Positions 1 to 7,195 are shown, counted from the first letter of the stretch. The stretch: 10,189 nt of DNA from Candidatus Gastranaerophilales bacterium (GCA_944323495.1 CALUSZ010000170.1:1-10189); one strand, 5' to 3'. Notes: a model not told the origin generated them from the sequence alone. Numbers and translations: made by a program.

Positions 1-9
1 ATGCATATT

Positions 10-45
10 AAAAAATGACTCTCACCTTAATAGATAAGAGTCATT
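10..45 (-). terminator. Rho-independent terminator of the kor operon
   Basis: On the minus strand, AATGACTCT (37-45 on the map) pairs perfectly with AGAGTCATT (14-22). This gives a 9-bp stem with a 14-nt loop, followed directly by a run of T (plus-strand A at 10-15). It lies about 100 nt beyond the korD stop and is the first terminator-like structure met by leftward transcription, so it probably ends the kor operon. The loop is large and the stem is only moderately GC-rich, so efficiency may be modest. The remaining gene-free sequence, 46-147, has two short hairpins (66-84 and 112-126) without T-runs and nothing that looks coding. Confidence 0.6.
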
Positions 46-147
46 GAGACTTCTCAAAGGTATCCGGCAGTCTGACAAACTGCCACCCTGTATTTATATT
101 ATTTACTATGTTTGACTGTTTGTCAAGATAAAATGGAAATAGAAAAC

Positions 148-417
148 CTATTGTTTTCTCTCAATCCTAATCGCGCTGTCCGGACATGTCATTGCACAAG
201 CTCCGCAGGCAATACATATTTCAGGGTCTGGAGCGACTGCCGGTGTCTGGTATAATCCGACTTCCTTTGACCACTGCAGACACTTCTTACCCGCTTTATT
301 CATCGGACATTTTGCTATACAAAGCCCGCAGCCTTTGCAAAGGTCGGTATAAACGTAATAATCAGCCTTTCCCTTGCCGACACCTTCTATTTTATATCCT
401 TTATATTGTTTTTCCAT
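148..417 (-). CDS. korD: 2-oxoacid:ferredoxin oxidoreductase, delta (2x[4Fe-4S] ferredoxin) subunit
   Basis: This 89-residue ferredoxin-like subunit should pass electrons from the catalytic subunits to a soluble ferredoxin in the cytoplasm. Two 4Fe-4S motifs are visible: CKGCGLCIAKCP (C27, C30, C33, C37) and CIACGACAMTCP (C68, C71, C74, C78). They are separated by a 30-residue insert containing one extra cysteine, C46. An insert between the motifs and the short N-terminal extension are usual for the delta subunits of this enzyme family and unlike free 55-residue clostridial ferredoxins. The start codon follows the korC stop with no gap, and no good Shine-Dalgarno is visible, so translation probably depends on coupling to korC. 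It is the last gene of the operon. The letter D is by analogy; other schemes call it porD or vorD. Confidence 0.88.
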   Translation of the reverse strand: MEKQYKGYKIEGVGKGKADYYVYTDLCKGCGLCIAKCPMNKAGKKCLQWSKEVGLYQTPAVAPDPEICIACGACAMTCPDSAIRIERKQ

Positions 418-981
418 CTATACACCAGCCCTTTCTTTTATCATGGACATACCCATCTCAAGCGCCTGATAATTCAAATCTCTAAGCTCCGGTTTTGCAT
501 CAAATTTTTTGCCCAGAGCTTTTTCCATAGCATTTTTAATGTCATCAAGCTTAAGCACATTTGTTGCAGCTAAGAGAACTCCGAGAATGATTATATTAAA
601 TACACGGGCGCTTAATTTTTCGTTTGCAATTTTATTAGCATCAACGCCTATGACTTCTTTGCAATTAACTTCGGGTTTCTTTGTGCAGACAGATGTATCA
701 TAAACAACAATTGAATTTTCATCAACATATGTTGCGCATCTGTCGAGTGCTCTATCAGAAAGCATAATAACAATATTTCCTTTAGAGAATCTCGGCTCGC
801 CGATTGTTTCGTCTGCAATCTGGCAGAACGCAATTGAAACTCCGCCTCGTTGTTCAACGCCGAAATTCGGGATATAAAGAACCTGTTTTCCTGCTTCATA
901 TCCTGCTTCTACCAGAATTTTTGCAATAGATTGGACGCCCTGTCCGCCTTCTCCTGCTAATACAATTTTAGTTCTTGCCAT
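418..981 (-). CDS. korC: 2-oxoacid:ferredoxin oxidoreductase, gamma subunit
   Basis: This 187-residue protein belongs to the pyruvate/ketoisovalerate oxidoreductase gamma family. The signs are an N-terminal GEGGQGV loop (residues 10-16) after a beta strand, then PNFGVEQRGG (38-47), the equivalent of the family's YGPExRGG segment, then a conserved IGEPRF stretch. In the known enzymes the gamma subunit contacts the catalytic domains and helps bind coenzyme A. Length is normal for the family. The ATG is well supported: GGAGGG at 991-996, inside the end of korB, sits 9 nt ahead of it. It starts 2 nt after the korB stop and abuts korD, so the three genes are very likely cotranscribed. No substrate preference can be read from this subunit. 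Confidence 0.88.
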   Translation of the reverse strand: MARTKIVLAGEGGQGVQSIAKILVEAGYEAGKQVLYIPNFGVEQRGGVSIAFCQIADETIGEPRFSKGNIVIMLSDRALDRCATYVDENSIVVYDTSVCTKKPEVNCKEVIGVDANKIANEKLSARVFNIIILGVLLAATNVLKLDDIKNAMEKALGKKFDAKPELRDLNYQALEMGMSMIKERAGV

Positions 982-983
982 AT

Positions 984-1736
984 CTATACCCCCTCCGGTG
1001 TTAAAAATTCTTTAACCTCAAAGAATTCTTCCATTTGCTGAAGTCTTGCAAATGTGTCGTAATTATTTGTTCTCCAGTTAAGAGGACAGATTGAAAGTAC
1101 TTCTACAAAAGAGAAGCCTCCGTTTTGAACATTTTTTAAGCCTTTAACAAATGTTGATTTGAGTTTTATTACATTAGAAACGGTAGAGCGTGCAACATAA
1201 GATTTTTCTTTATCAGCAATTGAAGCTACCATCTCTGCAGCCTTTGCAGGTTTTCCCGTAACAGAGCAATCTCTTCCATAAGGGGTTGTTTCAGTTTTTT
1301 GCCCCGGCATTGTTGTAGGTGACATCTGACCGCCTGTCATACCGTAGTTGGTGTTATTAACAACTACTATCATAAGTCTTTCACCGCGGACAGTTGCGTT
1401 AACGAGGTGCTGTGCCCCGATTGCAAGTCCGCCGCCGTCGCCCATATATGCAATACCGATTGCGTCAGGATTAGCTCTTGTAAAGCCGTATATAACAGGA
1501 GTAGTTCTTCCATGGTGGGTTTGGACTGTATCTAAGTCCATGTAATTCCAAGCAAGAAGCGAACAGCCTATATCACAGCCAAAAACTGTTTTTTGTTTTA
1601 TACCTAATTCATCAACCGCCTGTGCTAAAGCTTTTAATGTTATACCATGACCGCAGCCCGGGCAGAATTTGCTTGCTCCGACTTCTGCATTCTGCGCCTT
1701 TGGTAAATTAGGCGGTAAAGTTAATATTTCTGACAT
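984..1736 (-). CDS. korB: 2-oxoacid:ferredoxin oxidoreductase, beta (thiamine diphosphate) subunit
   Basis: This 250-residue catalytic subunit binds thiamine diphosphate and probably one 4Fe-4S cluster. CPGCGHG at residues 25-31 supplies the first cluster cysteines, and C54 and C58 follow. The TPP/magnesium motif is visible as GDGG (99-102) continuing to NNTNYGMTGGQ (127-137) and SPTTMPGQ (139-146). The enzyme decarboxylates a 2-oxoacid and transfers the acyl group to CoA, reducing ferredoxin. The size and the CPGCGHG plus GMTGGQ pattern fit the Kor/Vor type rather than the longer pyruvate-type PorB. An AGGAGA element at 1744-1749 precedes the ATG at good spacing, and 22 nt separate it from korA. 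2-Oxoglutarate and branched-chain 2-oxoacids are both possible substrates. Confidence 0.9.
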   Translation of the reverse strand: MSEILTLPPNLPKAQNAEVGASKFCPGCGHGITLKALAQAVDELGIKQKTVFGCDIGCSLLAWNYMDLDTVQTHHGRTTPVIYGFTRANPDAIGIAYMGDGGGLAIGAQHLVNATVRGERLMIVVVNNTNYGMTGGQMSPTTMPGQKTETTPYGRDCSVTGKPAKAAEMVASIADKEKSYVARSTVSNVIKLKSTFVKGLKNVQNGGFSFVEVLSICPLNWRTNNYDTFARLQQMEEFFEVKEFLTPEGV

Positions 1737-1758
1737 AATTTTTTCTCCTATATTCTAT

Positions 1759-2853
1759 CTACACAGCAGCTGTCATTGATTCGACTTTATTAACTATATC
1801 GTCGCCGGTTACACCAACGCCCATTTTGAATAAAGTGTCATATGGAGTTGTAAGTCCATATAGTTTTTCCAATACCATTTGAGCCAGTTGGCCGTTTGCT
1901 GATTCCGTAAACAGAATTCTTTTTGCTCTTTGAACAGCTTCTCTAAGAGGTTTAACTGCAAGAGGTCTGATTGTAATCGGTCTGAATAGACCTGCTTTGA
2001 TGCCTTTTTCTCTAAGCTCGTCTATAGCGGTTCTTGCAGAACGTGCAACGATACCGTGAGCAATTACAAGGATTTCAGCATCTTCAGCTTTGTATTCTTC
2101 CCATTCCTGAACTTCTTCAGACATTTTTTCATAATCTGCTTTGTACCCTTCAAGAACTTCCATAAGTTCATCTTCCATATTATAAGTGTTTCTAAGATGT
2201 GCAGATTTTCTGTCAACTCCTATTTCTCCGTCAGCGAGAAGGAATTTCTCAGTCGGTACCATAGTAATACCGCGTGAAGCCGGATCATAAAGGTTAACAG
2301 GTTCTCTCATTTTACCCTGATAACCGTCTGCTAATACGTAGGTCGGGAACCTGTATTTCCAGGCAGTGTTAAATGCCTTAATCATATAATCGTACAAATC
2401 CTGATGTCCGGCAGTAGAATAAACTATTCTAAACCCTTCGCCGTTTCCTCCGAAGCAGGTTAATCTGGTTTCCTGCTGAGCGTAAATTACAGTAGCAGTG
2501 GAAGGTCCGCCTCTTTGCATAACAGCGCATACAAACGGAATTCTCATCATTTCAGCCATAGACTGCGCGTCCTGCATAATTACATTTCCGGGGCCCGCGG
2601 TTGCAGTAAAAGCTCTTTTTCCTGCTAAAATTCCGCCAATAGTAGAAAATCCTGCAGATATTTCGTCTTCTGTCTGCAAAAATCCTGCTCCTGTTTTAGG
2701 GAGCAATTTACACCAGGTATGCATTATCTCGTTTTGAGGTGTAATAGGATAACCATACATAAATTCAGCTTCTGCCGAATTTGCAGCATAAGCAAGAACT
2801 TCATTTCCGGTAAGGAACATTTTAGTATCTTGAGTAATAAGTTTGTTTACCAT
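1759..2853 (-). CDS. korA: 2-oxoacid:ferredoxin oxidoreductase, alpha subunit (KorA/VorB family)
   Basis: This 364-residue alpha subunit carries the pyrimidine-side TPP-binding domain. Visible family motifs are GYPITPQNEI (residues 34-43), TEDEISA (61-67, with the glutamate that normally activates TPP), TAGPG (85-89) and QRGGPST (113-119). A C-terminal alpha/beta domain starts near residue 258 (AEILVIAHGIVARSA). The order of motifs and the length match KorA/VorB proteins. GNE followed by YPITPQNEI is typical of proteins labelled VorB (3-methyl-2-oxobutanoate oxidoreductase), while QRGGPST is usual in 2-oxoglutarate KorA, so the substrate stays open. It is the first gene of the kor operon. A GGGAAGG Shine-Dalgarno at 2859-2865 supports the ATG. 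An inverted repeat and a possible promoter lie just upstream. Confidence 0.88.
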   Translation of the reverse strand: MVNKLITQDTKMFLTGNEVLAYAANSAEAEFMYGYPITPQNEIMHTWCKLLPKTGAGFLQTEDEISAGFSTIGGILAGKRAFTATAGPGNVIMQDAQSMAEMMRIPFVCAVMQRGGPSTATVIYAQQETRLTCFGGNGEGFRIVYSTAGHQDLYDYMIKAFNTAWKYRFPTYVLADGYQGKMREPVNLYDPASRGITMVPTEKFLLADGEIGVDRKSAHLRNTYNMEDELMEVLEGYKADYEKMSEEVQEWEEYKAEDAEILVIAHGIVARSARTAIDELREKGIKAGLFRPITIRPLAVKPLREAVQRAKRILFTESANGQLAQMVLEKLYGLTTPYDTLFKMGVGVTGDDIVNKVESMTAAV

Positions 2854-2860
2854 AATAACC

Positions 2861-2921
2861 TTCCCTCTTATAAATTTACATCAATATTTTACTACAATTT
2901 AAACATTGAGAAAAGAGGGAA
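2861..2921. repeat. 9-bp perfect inverted repeat in the korA leader region
   Basis: TTCCCTCTT at 2861-2869 is the exact reverse complement of AAGAGGGAA at 2913-2921, with 43 bp between the arms. The arm next to korA contains most of its Shine-Dalgarno. If a transcript begins upstream of 2921 (for example by readthrough from the orphan gene, which lacks a clear terminator), the mRNA arms could pair and mask the ribosome site. If transcription begins inside the loop, the repeat could act only as DNA. The sequence cannot decide between these, and chance is also possible. Confidence 0.5.
2886..2914 (-). promoter_or_regulatory. Possible promoter of the kor operon
   Basis: Read on the minus strand, TTTTCT (2909-2914) and TAAAAT (2886-2891) are 17 bp apart. 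The -10 matches the sigma-70 consensus at 5 of 6 positions and the -35 at 3 of 6. The transcript would start near 2879 and leave a leader of about 26 nt carrying the korA ribosome site. A second pair, TTGTAG and TTTATA (2892-2897 and 2869-2874), also has 17-bp spacing but would place the start too close to the Shine-Dalgarno. The region is so AT-rich that neither choice is secure. Confidence 0.35.
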
Positions 2922-2931
2922 TTTTATAAAA

Positions 2932-3405
2932 TTAGAATACTCGGAATGATCTTGAGCTTAGTGCGCCGACAGGATCTTGTGTCAATGTTGCGCTGTTTTT
3001 ATAAGCATTTTGTGCGTCTCTGATAATAATTGCTTCTGATGTAGAGTATCCTTGTTTTAATGAGTTATGAACAATATCCCTCGAAGAAGTTTGAGAGGCT
3101 GCAAAAGCACTGACCTCTACCGGTCTGGGAGGGATTTCATTATCGCTTTCGCTGTTAGATGCGTTTGTCCTGTTTTCATAATTTATGCCAAAAACAAATT
3201 CATCCTCTTCCGGCAGTTCATAAACCAGCCGTGCCTGCGGTCTTGCTTGAAAATAATCACGGGAATATACCTGTGACTCTGTCTCTTCATCAACTTTGTC
3301 ATAGGGAGTATGTGCATTAATTGTAACTTGTTTTGGTGTAAACGGCGACGTTAACTGTCCATAGATAGTTGTCGGCGAATACGGTGCAATTGCTTCTGTT
3401 TCCAT
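2932..3405 (-). CDS. Hypothetical protein, 157 aa, probably largely disordered
   Basis: I do not recognise this protein. The chosen start gives METEAIAPYSPTTIYG and 157 residues. It has no signal peptide, transmembrane segment or cysteine. Residues 1-110 are rich in Pro, Ser, Thr, Glu and Tyr, with an acidic patch (ELPEEDEFVFG) and SNSESDNEIPPRP, and look disordered. A predicted helix follows near 115-135 (HNSLKQGYSTSEAIIIRDAQ), and the end is basic and aromatic (SSRSFRVF). An in-frame ATG 48 codons upstream at 3549 was rejected: the added stretch is AT-driven (Lys, Tyr, Ile, Asn), covers the promoter candidates and reaches into the smc control region. No clear Shine-Dalgarno precedes the chosen ATG, a weak point. 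It is divergent from smc and 78 bp upstream of korA on the same strand, so readthrough into kor is possible. Confidence 0.7.
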   Translation of the reverse strand: METEAIAPYSPTTIYGQLTSPFTPKQVTINAHTPYDKVDEETESQVYSRDYFQARPQARLVYELPEEDEFVFGINYENRTNASNSESDNEIPPRPVEVSAFAASQTSSRDIVHNSLKQGYSTSEAIIIRDAQNAYKNSATLTQDPVGALSSRSFRVF

Positions 3406-3442
3406 AATTTTTAAGAGATTTATAATATACTTATATACACTT

Positions 3443-3471
3443 ATTATATAATATTTTGTATCCTCTCTAAA
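3443..3471 (-). promoter_or_regulatory. Possible promoter of the orphan minus-strand gene
   Basis: On the minus strand TTTAGA (3466-3471) is followed, after 17 bp, by a perfect TATAAT (3443-3448). The predicted start near 3436 gives a leader of about 30 nt before the ATG at 3405. This supports the shorter start of the orphan protein, because the promoter lies inside the rejected 48-codon extension. Other TATA-like hexamers nearby make the exact -10 uncertain. Confidence 0.45.
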
Positions 3472-3524
3472 GCCTATTTTCAGATAAAATTTACAAAAGT
3501 TTACAATATAGTTTTTGGTTTCTG

Positions 3525-3587
3525 CCCCTTTATCTTTACACATTGACATTACAGGGTTTTTAGTGTGTAATATAATACATAAAGGGG
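3525..3587. repeat. 9-bp perfect inverted repeat flanking the smc promoter region
   Basis: CCCCTTTAT at 3525-3533 is the exact reverse complement of ATAAAGGGG at 3579-3587, with 45 bp between arms. The smc -35 and -10 candidates lie entirely between the arms. The right arm is in the predicted leader, just ahead of the GAGGA ribosome site. The left arm would not be in the smc transcript if the promoter call is right, which points to a DNA-level role or to chance. The layout resembles the repeat ahead of korA. Confidence 0.5.
3548..3576 (+). promoter_or_regulatory. Probable promoter of the smc-scpA-scpB operon
   Basis: A perfect TATAAT at 3571-3576 lies 17 bp after ATTACA (3548-3553), which matches the -35 consensus at 4 of 6 positions. 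A perfect TTGACA at 3543-3548 overlaps it but is 22 bp from TATAAT, too far for normal sigma-70 use. It could instead pair with TAATAT at 3568-3573 across 19 bp. Initiation near 3583 would give a very short leader of about 17 nt containing GAGGA (3591-3595) ahead of the smc ATG. Confidence 0.5.
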
Positions 3588-3599
3588 AAAGAGGACTGG

Positions 3600-6500
3600 A
3601 TGTATATAAAACGGCTCGAAATCGACAATTTTAAGTCGTTTGCGAATAAGGTTGATATACCTATGCTGAAAGGATTTACGACTATTTCCGGACCGAACGG
3701 ATCCGGTAAAAGTAATATTATCGACAGTATTTTATTTGCACTGGGGCTTTCTACCAGCAGAACTTTAAGAGCTGAAAAGATTTCACAGCTTATTTCGACT
3801 TATAACAAGCGTAATGAGGCTTTTGTAAAAGTTACTTTCGGGGAAACTGAAGACGGCGATTTTTCTGTAGCAAGGAGGATTAGAAAATCTTCGCAGGGGT
3901 ATAATAGTATTTATTATCTGGATGATAAGGTTGCAACTTTATCTGATATACACGGAGTCTTAGAGAAATATAATATTACGCCGAACAGCTATAACGTTAT
4001 GATGCAGGGTGATGTAATGAGTATTACAAACTGCACACAAAACGAGAGACGGAAAATTATTGACGAAATTGCAGGGGTTGCGGATTTTGACAGGAGAATC
4101 GAGCAGGCAACAGGCGAACTGGAAACAGTTGAAAAGAGAGTTGTTAATTCGACTCTTATTCTTAATGAAGTAAATGCAAGATTAGAGCAGCTTAAAGAAG
4201 AAAAGGAAGCTGCGCTAAAATATCAAAAACTTAAGGATGAAAAAGCCGGACTAGAGAGTCAGGTTAATACTGTTAAATTTTTTGATTTGAAAAGAAATAT
4301 AGAGAAGGCGCACGAAAATATTCTTGAATATACCAAGAAAAAGAAAGAAGAGGAAATTAAATCAAAAGATCTGGATGAGAGATTAAAACTTATTAAAGAA
4401 AAGTATGATGAAATTTCTAAAACTATTACGGAAAAAGGTGAAGGGCATCAGCTTGAATTAAAGCAAAAAGCAGAAGAGATTAAGGGTGCCGTATCAAGGA
4501 AAAATTCTTCAATTGTTTATGCGGACAAGCAGATTCAGGATAATCTGAAAACCATAGAAAATAATAAGAACGGTATTGAAGTCCAAAAGGGTAAAATTAA
4601 GGATTTCGAACTCAAAATTTCTCTCAAAAATGATGAGATAAAAAACATAGAAACCAAAATCGAGGAAGAAAAAAATAAATTAAAGAAGATTCTTGAGGAT
4701 ATGTCCGGTCTGAATGAAACAGCTGAAAAACATATCGAAAAAAGGAATAATTTGCGCAAAGAGCTGGAAGATATTCAAGACAGAGAAACTAAATTAATCC
4801 AGAAGCAGGCACCTCTGGAAGCAGATTTATCTTCTAAAAAGAAGGCTCTTGGGGATGCCAAAGAAAAGCTTGCTGAATTAGAAGCTTTTAAGACAAATTT
4901 TTCTGAAACAAAGAGTTCCAAAGAGTTAATGATAGAACAATTAGCCAAAGAACTTGACGATTTCAAAATTATTCTTAAAAATACATTAAATGATTTGGAT
5001 AAGACTAAAAATGAAATCACAGATATGGACTACGACCTTCAAGCTGCGCGTAAAAAGATATACCAGCTTGAGGCAGTTAAGAGCGCAAACGAAGAAGCTA
5101 ACCTCGGACGTGCGGTTGATACAGTTATAAACGCAAATATCCGTGGGGTTCATGCGCCTTTGATGAAGCTTGGCAAGGTAGATGAAGAGTATTCTACTGC
5201 AATGGAAATTGCTGTTGGCGGAAGAATGTCCCATATTGTAGTAGATGATGAGCATACGGCATCAACCTGTATAGAGCTTTTAAAATCGGCTAATGCAGGG
5301 AGAGCAACGTTTGTTCCGCTAAATAAAATAGTAAGGTGCCCCAGAAGTTTGAATTTGCCTAAAGAAAAGGGTGTTATTGATTTTGCTATAAATCTTATAG
5401 ATTTTGATGATGAGTATTTAAATGCATTTTATTATGCAGTCGGAGAAACCCTTGTTGTAGAAGACAGAAATGCTGCAAACAAGTTAATCGGGAAATACCG
5501 TATGGTGACATTATCAGGAGATTTATTTGAAAAATCAGGTTCAATAACAGGCGGTGCTGTAAGAAAAAGCGGATTAAAGTTTTCCCAGAATTCTGACAGT
5601 GAAATTGATACATTTAAAGCAAGACTTAAGGAGATGGAGAACAAATATTCAGCTTTGATTGCAAGACGTTCAAATCTTGAAGCTAAAATGGAAGATATAA
5701 GAGGAAAAAATTCTTCCTCAATGACTGAATACAATAAGGCTAAATTGGAGTTAACCAATTTAGAGGCAAGTTTTGCCAATAACCAGAAAGATATTGATGA
5801 AAAGCTTGAGTTTATTAAAGTTACAGAGCCTGAGATAAGCTCTATAGAAAAAAGTTTAGATAAGTTAGAAGAAGAACATATCTCGATTTCGGAAAAAATA
5901 ACGGATATACAGACTGAGATATCTGAAATTGAAAAATTGATGAATGATGCAGATTTAAAGGACTTGAAAGAAAAAACTGCCGGCGTGGAAGCTGAGATTA
6001 AGCGTTATGAAAAAAATATGTCAGATGCTGAACACGAAATTGAAGGTATGCATCAGAGAATAGATTTTATCAAATCTACAATAACGACCCAGCAGGATAC
6101 GATAGAAAAGACAATCGCTTCTAATAAAGAGCTGGAACTTGAAAAAGCAAAGTTTGCCGAAGAGATTAAAGTTTTGAATGTAGAACTTGAGGAGCTTGAG
6201 GTTCAGATAAAAGAGATTACGGAAAAGCTGGGTGAGTTGTTAAAGCAGCGTGATGCAATCAGTAATGATCTTGTTGATATAGAAACACAGAGAAATATTA
6301 AAGCTTCTGATATAGAAAATATAGCTGAACAGATAGAATCATTTAAGGCCAGAAGACGTGAATTAGAGCCGATGCTGGAGGAGACAAGGAATATATTAAC
6401 AGAAGCAGGAGTAAATGTTAATGAGCTTTCTCCGGTTGAGATGTCAATAGATGAGATTACATTGCGTATTCAAAGGCTTCAAAAGCGGATGGATGAAATG

Positions 6501-7091
6501 GGAGCTGTCAATATGAAGGCACTTGAAGATTTTGAGAGTGTATCTAAAAGGCAGGAAGAACTCCAGAGTCAAATTGAAACGTTAACTCATGAGCGCGAAC
6601 AGATTCTAGAGCGGATGAAGGGGTATGAGGATTTGAAGAAAGAAACTTTCCTCAAAACGTACAGTGTAATAAATGAGAATTTTAAGGATATTTTTCATAA
6701 GCTTTCAGATGGTGAAGGGACTTTAATATTAGAAAATGAGGAAAAACCTTTTGAAGGCGGGCTTGATATTGAGGCACAGCCGAGGGATAAAAAGAAACAA
6801 AGGCTTGCAGGTATGTCAGGAGGGGAAAAGGCTCTCACTGCGCTTTCATTCGTGTTTGCAATCCAGCAGTATATGCCGGCTCCTTTCTACGCATTTGATG
6901 AAGTCGATGCAAGTTTGGACGGTATTAATGTAGAAAAGTTAGCACATATTGTACAATCACAGGCTGAAACAACACAATTTATTGTTGTAAGCCACAGAAA
7001 ACCTATGATTGAATCTGCAAACAGAACAATCGGGGTTACACAAAAAGAAAAGGGAATCTCTAAGGTTACGGGTGTAAAAATTCGTGATTAG
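3600..7091 (+). CDS. smc: Chromosome segregation/condensation ATPase SMC
   Basis: This 1163-residue protein is the ATPase core of bacterial condensin, which extrudes DNA loops and organises newly replicated origins. The N-terminal head has Walker A GPNGSGKSN (residues 31-39) and a Q-loop at Q136 in YNVMMQGDV. A long coiled coil follows to about 500. The hinge is about 510-655 (GVHAPLMKLG to ITGGAVRKSG), then a returning coil to about 1015. The C-terminal head has the signature MSGGE (1072-1076), Walker B FYAFDEVDASLD (D1100, catalytic E1101) and an H-loop at H1132 in VSHRKPM. Every ATPase element is intact and length is normal. The Q-loop, MSGGEKALTALSF and IGVTQ segments resemble archaeal/cyanobacterial SMCs more than the B. 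subtilis type. The ATG follows GAGGA by 4 nt. It heads an operon with its own partners ScpA and ScpB. Confidence 0.97.
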   Translation: MYIKRLEIDNFKSFANKVDIPMLKGFTTISGPNGSGKSNIIDSILFALGLSTSRTLRAEKISQLISTYNKRNEAFVKVTFGETEDGDFSVARRIRKSSQGYNSIYYLDDKVATLSDIHGVLEKYNITPNSYNVMMQGDVMSITNCTQNERRKIIDEIAGVADFDRRIEQATGELETVEKRVVNSTLILNEVNARLEQLKEEKEAALKYQKLKDEKAGLESQVNTVKFFDLKRNIEKAHENILEYTKKKKEEEIKSKDLDERLKLIKEKYDEISKTITEKGEGHQLELKQKAEEIKGAVSRKNSSIVYADKQIQDNLKTIENNKNGIEVQKGKIKDFELKISLKNDEIKNIETKIEEEKNKLKKILEDMSGLNETAEKHIEKRNNLRKELEDIQDRETKLIQKQAPLEADLSSKKKALGDAKEKLAELEAFKTNFSETKSSKELMIEQLAKELDDFKIILKNTLNDLDKTKNEITDMDYDLQAARKKIYQLEAVKSANEEANLGRAVDTVINANIRGVHAPLMKLGKVDEEYSTAMEIAVGGRMSHIVVDDEHTASTCIELLKSANAGRATFVPLNKIVRCPRSLNLPKEKGVIDFAINLIDFDDEYLNAFYYAVGETLVVEDRNAANKLIGKYRMVTLSGDLFEKSGSITGGAVRKSGLKFSQNSDSEIDTFKARLKEMENKYSALIARRSNLEAKMEDIRGKNSSSMTEYNKAKLELTNLEASFANNQKDIDEKLEFIKVTEPEISSIEKSLDKLEEEHISISEKITDIQTEISEIEKLMNDADLKDLKEKTAGVEAEIKRYEKNMSDAEHEIEGMHQRIDFIKSTITTQQDTIEKTIASNKELELEKAKFAEEIKVLNVELEELEVQIKEITEKLGELLKQRDAISNDLVDIETQRNIKASDIENIAEQIESFKARRRELEPMLEETRNILTEAGVNVNELSPVEMSIDEITLRIQRLQKRMDEMGAVNMKALEDFESVSKRQEELQSQIETLTHEREQILERMKGYEDLKKETFLKTYSVINENFKDIFHKLSDGEGTLILENEEKPFEGGLDIEAQPRDKKKQRLAGMSGGEKALTALSFVFAIQQYMPAPFYAFDEVDASLDGINVEKLAHIVQSQAETTQFIVVSHRKPMIESANRTIGVTQKEKGISKVTGVKIRD

Positions 7092-7099
7092 TTAAGTAT

Positions 7100-7128
7100 T
7101 TGCAGGATAACTTTTTAGATGTTACAAT
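7100..7128 (+). promoter_or_regulatory. Possible internal promoter for scpA-scpB
   Basis: In the 104-bp gap after smc, TTGCAG (7100-7105) and TACAAT (7123-7128) are exactly 17 bp apart. The -10 matches at 5 of 6 positions and the -35 at 3 of 6. Initiation near 7135 would give a leader of about 60 nt. No terminator hairpin separates smc from scpA, so this would add to readthrough rather than replace it, and could raise ScpAB relative to SMC. No other feature was found in this gap. Confidence 0.4.
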
Positions 7129-7195
7129 ACGAAAAGCGGGAGATTTACTTAGTTTGTAGGATTTGTGATAAGGGATTACAAATTAAAATATAAAT

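Noticed and set aside
66..84. GGCAGT/ACTGCC hairpin as the kor terminator
   Set aside because: The 6-bp stem has no T-run on either side. The hairpin at 10-45 has one.
186..485. Plus-strand open frame of 99 codons over korD and korC
   Set aside because: It is an antisense shadow of two clearly conserved genes, with no ribosome site and no recognisable protein features. The other antisense frames over kor, smc and thrS were rejected for the same reason.
3406..3549. 48-codon N-terminal extension of the orphan protein from an upstream ATG
   Set aside because: The extra residues are an AT-driven Lys/Tyr/Ile/Asn mix unlike the rest of the protein, and they overlap a good promoter candidate for the same gene and the start of the smc promoter region. 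The internal METEAIAP start is more plausible.
3543..3576. Consensus TTGACA (3543-3548) plus TATAAT (3571-3576) as the smc promoter pair
   Set aside because: The spacer is 22 bp, too long for normal sigma-70 recognition. The overlapping ATTACA with 17-bp spacing was preferred.
4100..6650. Repetitive Lys/Glu-rich sequence in smc as a DNA repeat
   Set aside because: It reflects the coiled-coil heptads of SMC. No tandem or direct DNA repeat was visible at the nucleotide level.
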